Shown: in pieces, positions 63,879-64,000 of the stretch
Layout: each line of letters begins with the position of its first letter
Numbering within the stretch: the first letter of the stretch is position 1
Assembly: GCA_051294375.1 (NCBI GenBank)
Contig: CM119270.1
Location: 18,397,267-18,461,266, forward strand
Direction of reading: 5' to 3'
DNA: 64,000 nt
Origin: Paraspadella gotoi
Lineage: Eukaryota; Chaetognatha
Program-made: the position numbers and the translations under genes
Notes under the pieces: generated by a model
Database searches by the model: none
What the model saw: only the letters and a program-made list of their open reading frames with translations
Told to the model about the DNA's origin: nothing

Positions 63879-64000
63879 ATACAACGACGAAGACGACGAC
63901 GAATGTCTATATTATCATTTTTCGTTTTCAGTTCTCTTTCTTTCTTCTTTCTTTCTTTCTTTCTTCCTTTTTTCTGTCTTTCCTTCCTCACCCCTCACCC
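62270..64000. repeat. Inverted copy of 46.96-49.97 kb, reaching the window edge
   Basis: Landmarks in complement include GGCCACATTATCCTCCCTGC (62281), the CT tract, the coiled-coil exon, and the sequence GTCAGGAGTCTTGACTCCGT (63673). The arm continues past 64000, so the exon at 46753-46930 probably also has an inverted copy outside the window. Confidence 0.85.
62756..62945 (+). pseudogene. Copy 3 of the scaffold-gene coiled-coil exon, inverted
   Basis: Acceptor CCCCGCAG and donor AAAGGTGAGG are intact. It reads GQLVNLKIKACSLRREIRHL, then slips frame at CTGAGCGCG. The length is 190 nt instead of 189. It is in the opposite orientation to the gene, within the inverted arm. Confidence 0.6.

Overview
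This window is from an animal (metazoan) nuclear genome. It shows short GT-AG introns, GC-rich exons set in AT-rich introns and spacers, many GA/CT microsatellites, tRNA-derived SINEs, palindromic MITE-like elements, and single-copy animal genes. The phylum cannot be fixed from sequence alone; a non-vertebrate animal with compact genes fits best. Every gene I can support lies on the minus strand. Listed right to left, which is the order of transcription, they are: an SRCIN1/KIAA1217 (p140Cap/SKT) family scaffold gene, an ABCC (MRP1-like) transporter, a DELE1-like Sel1-repeat protein, a complete huntingtin gene, and the 5' end of ATG2.

Region 1-23 kb is well assembled and gene-rich. Huntingtin (14689 down to 1806) can be built as 16 coding exons. 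All splice phases agree, the total is 9,819 nt (3,272 residues plus stop), and the N17 helix is present without a polyglutamine or polyproline tract. ATG2 begins 751 bp beyond its stop. DELE1-like (two exons, 445 residues) and ABCC (four exons, 1,247 residues, probably lacking its first exon here) also have consistent phases.

Region 23-29.6 kb is intergenic and made of diverged repeats. Region 29.6-47 kb holds the scaffold gene: nine consecutive exons with consistent phases (3,876 nt), spread over introns full of GA/CT tracts, minisatellites and a 408-bp duplicated block with degenerate telomere-like repeats. A further upstream coiled-coil exon is present at least three times (48.3 kb, 49.4 kb and, inverted, 62.8 kb), each copy with small indels.

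Region 47-64 kb is structurally complex. The segment from 61.18 kb to the right edge is an inverted copy of 55.43-56.47 kb plus 46.96-49.97 kb. That copy lacks a 5,464-bp block (49970-55433) present in the other arm. The block is bounded by TTAA on both sides and by G-rich terminal inverted repeats, and the inverted arm keeps the empty TTAA site. It is therefore a precise transposon insertion seen beside its own empty allele. It contains a second, 3.26-kb inverted-repeat element, a SINE and a roughly 500-bp foldback. The palindrome, the N gaps inside duplicated sequence and the exon indels suggest that part of this region is unresolved haplotypes or scaffolding rather than true biology.

The genes do not form one pathway, although huntingtin and ATG2 (autophagy) and DELE1 (mitochondrial stress signalling) are all linked to proteostasis. 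No wholly new gene system was recognised. The most distinctive items are the compact polyQ-less huntingtin, the TTAA element with its empty site, and a dispersed family of hairpins carrying a hammerhead-like CTGAWGAAG...GAAACATGT motif.
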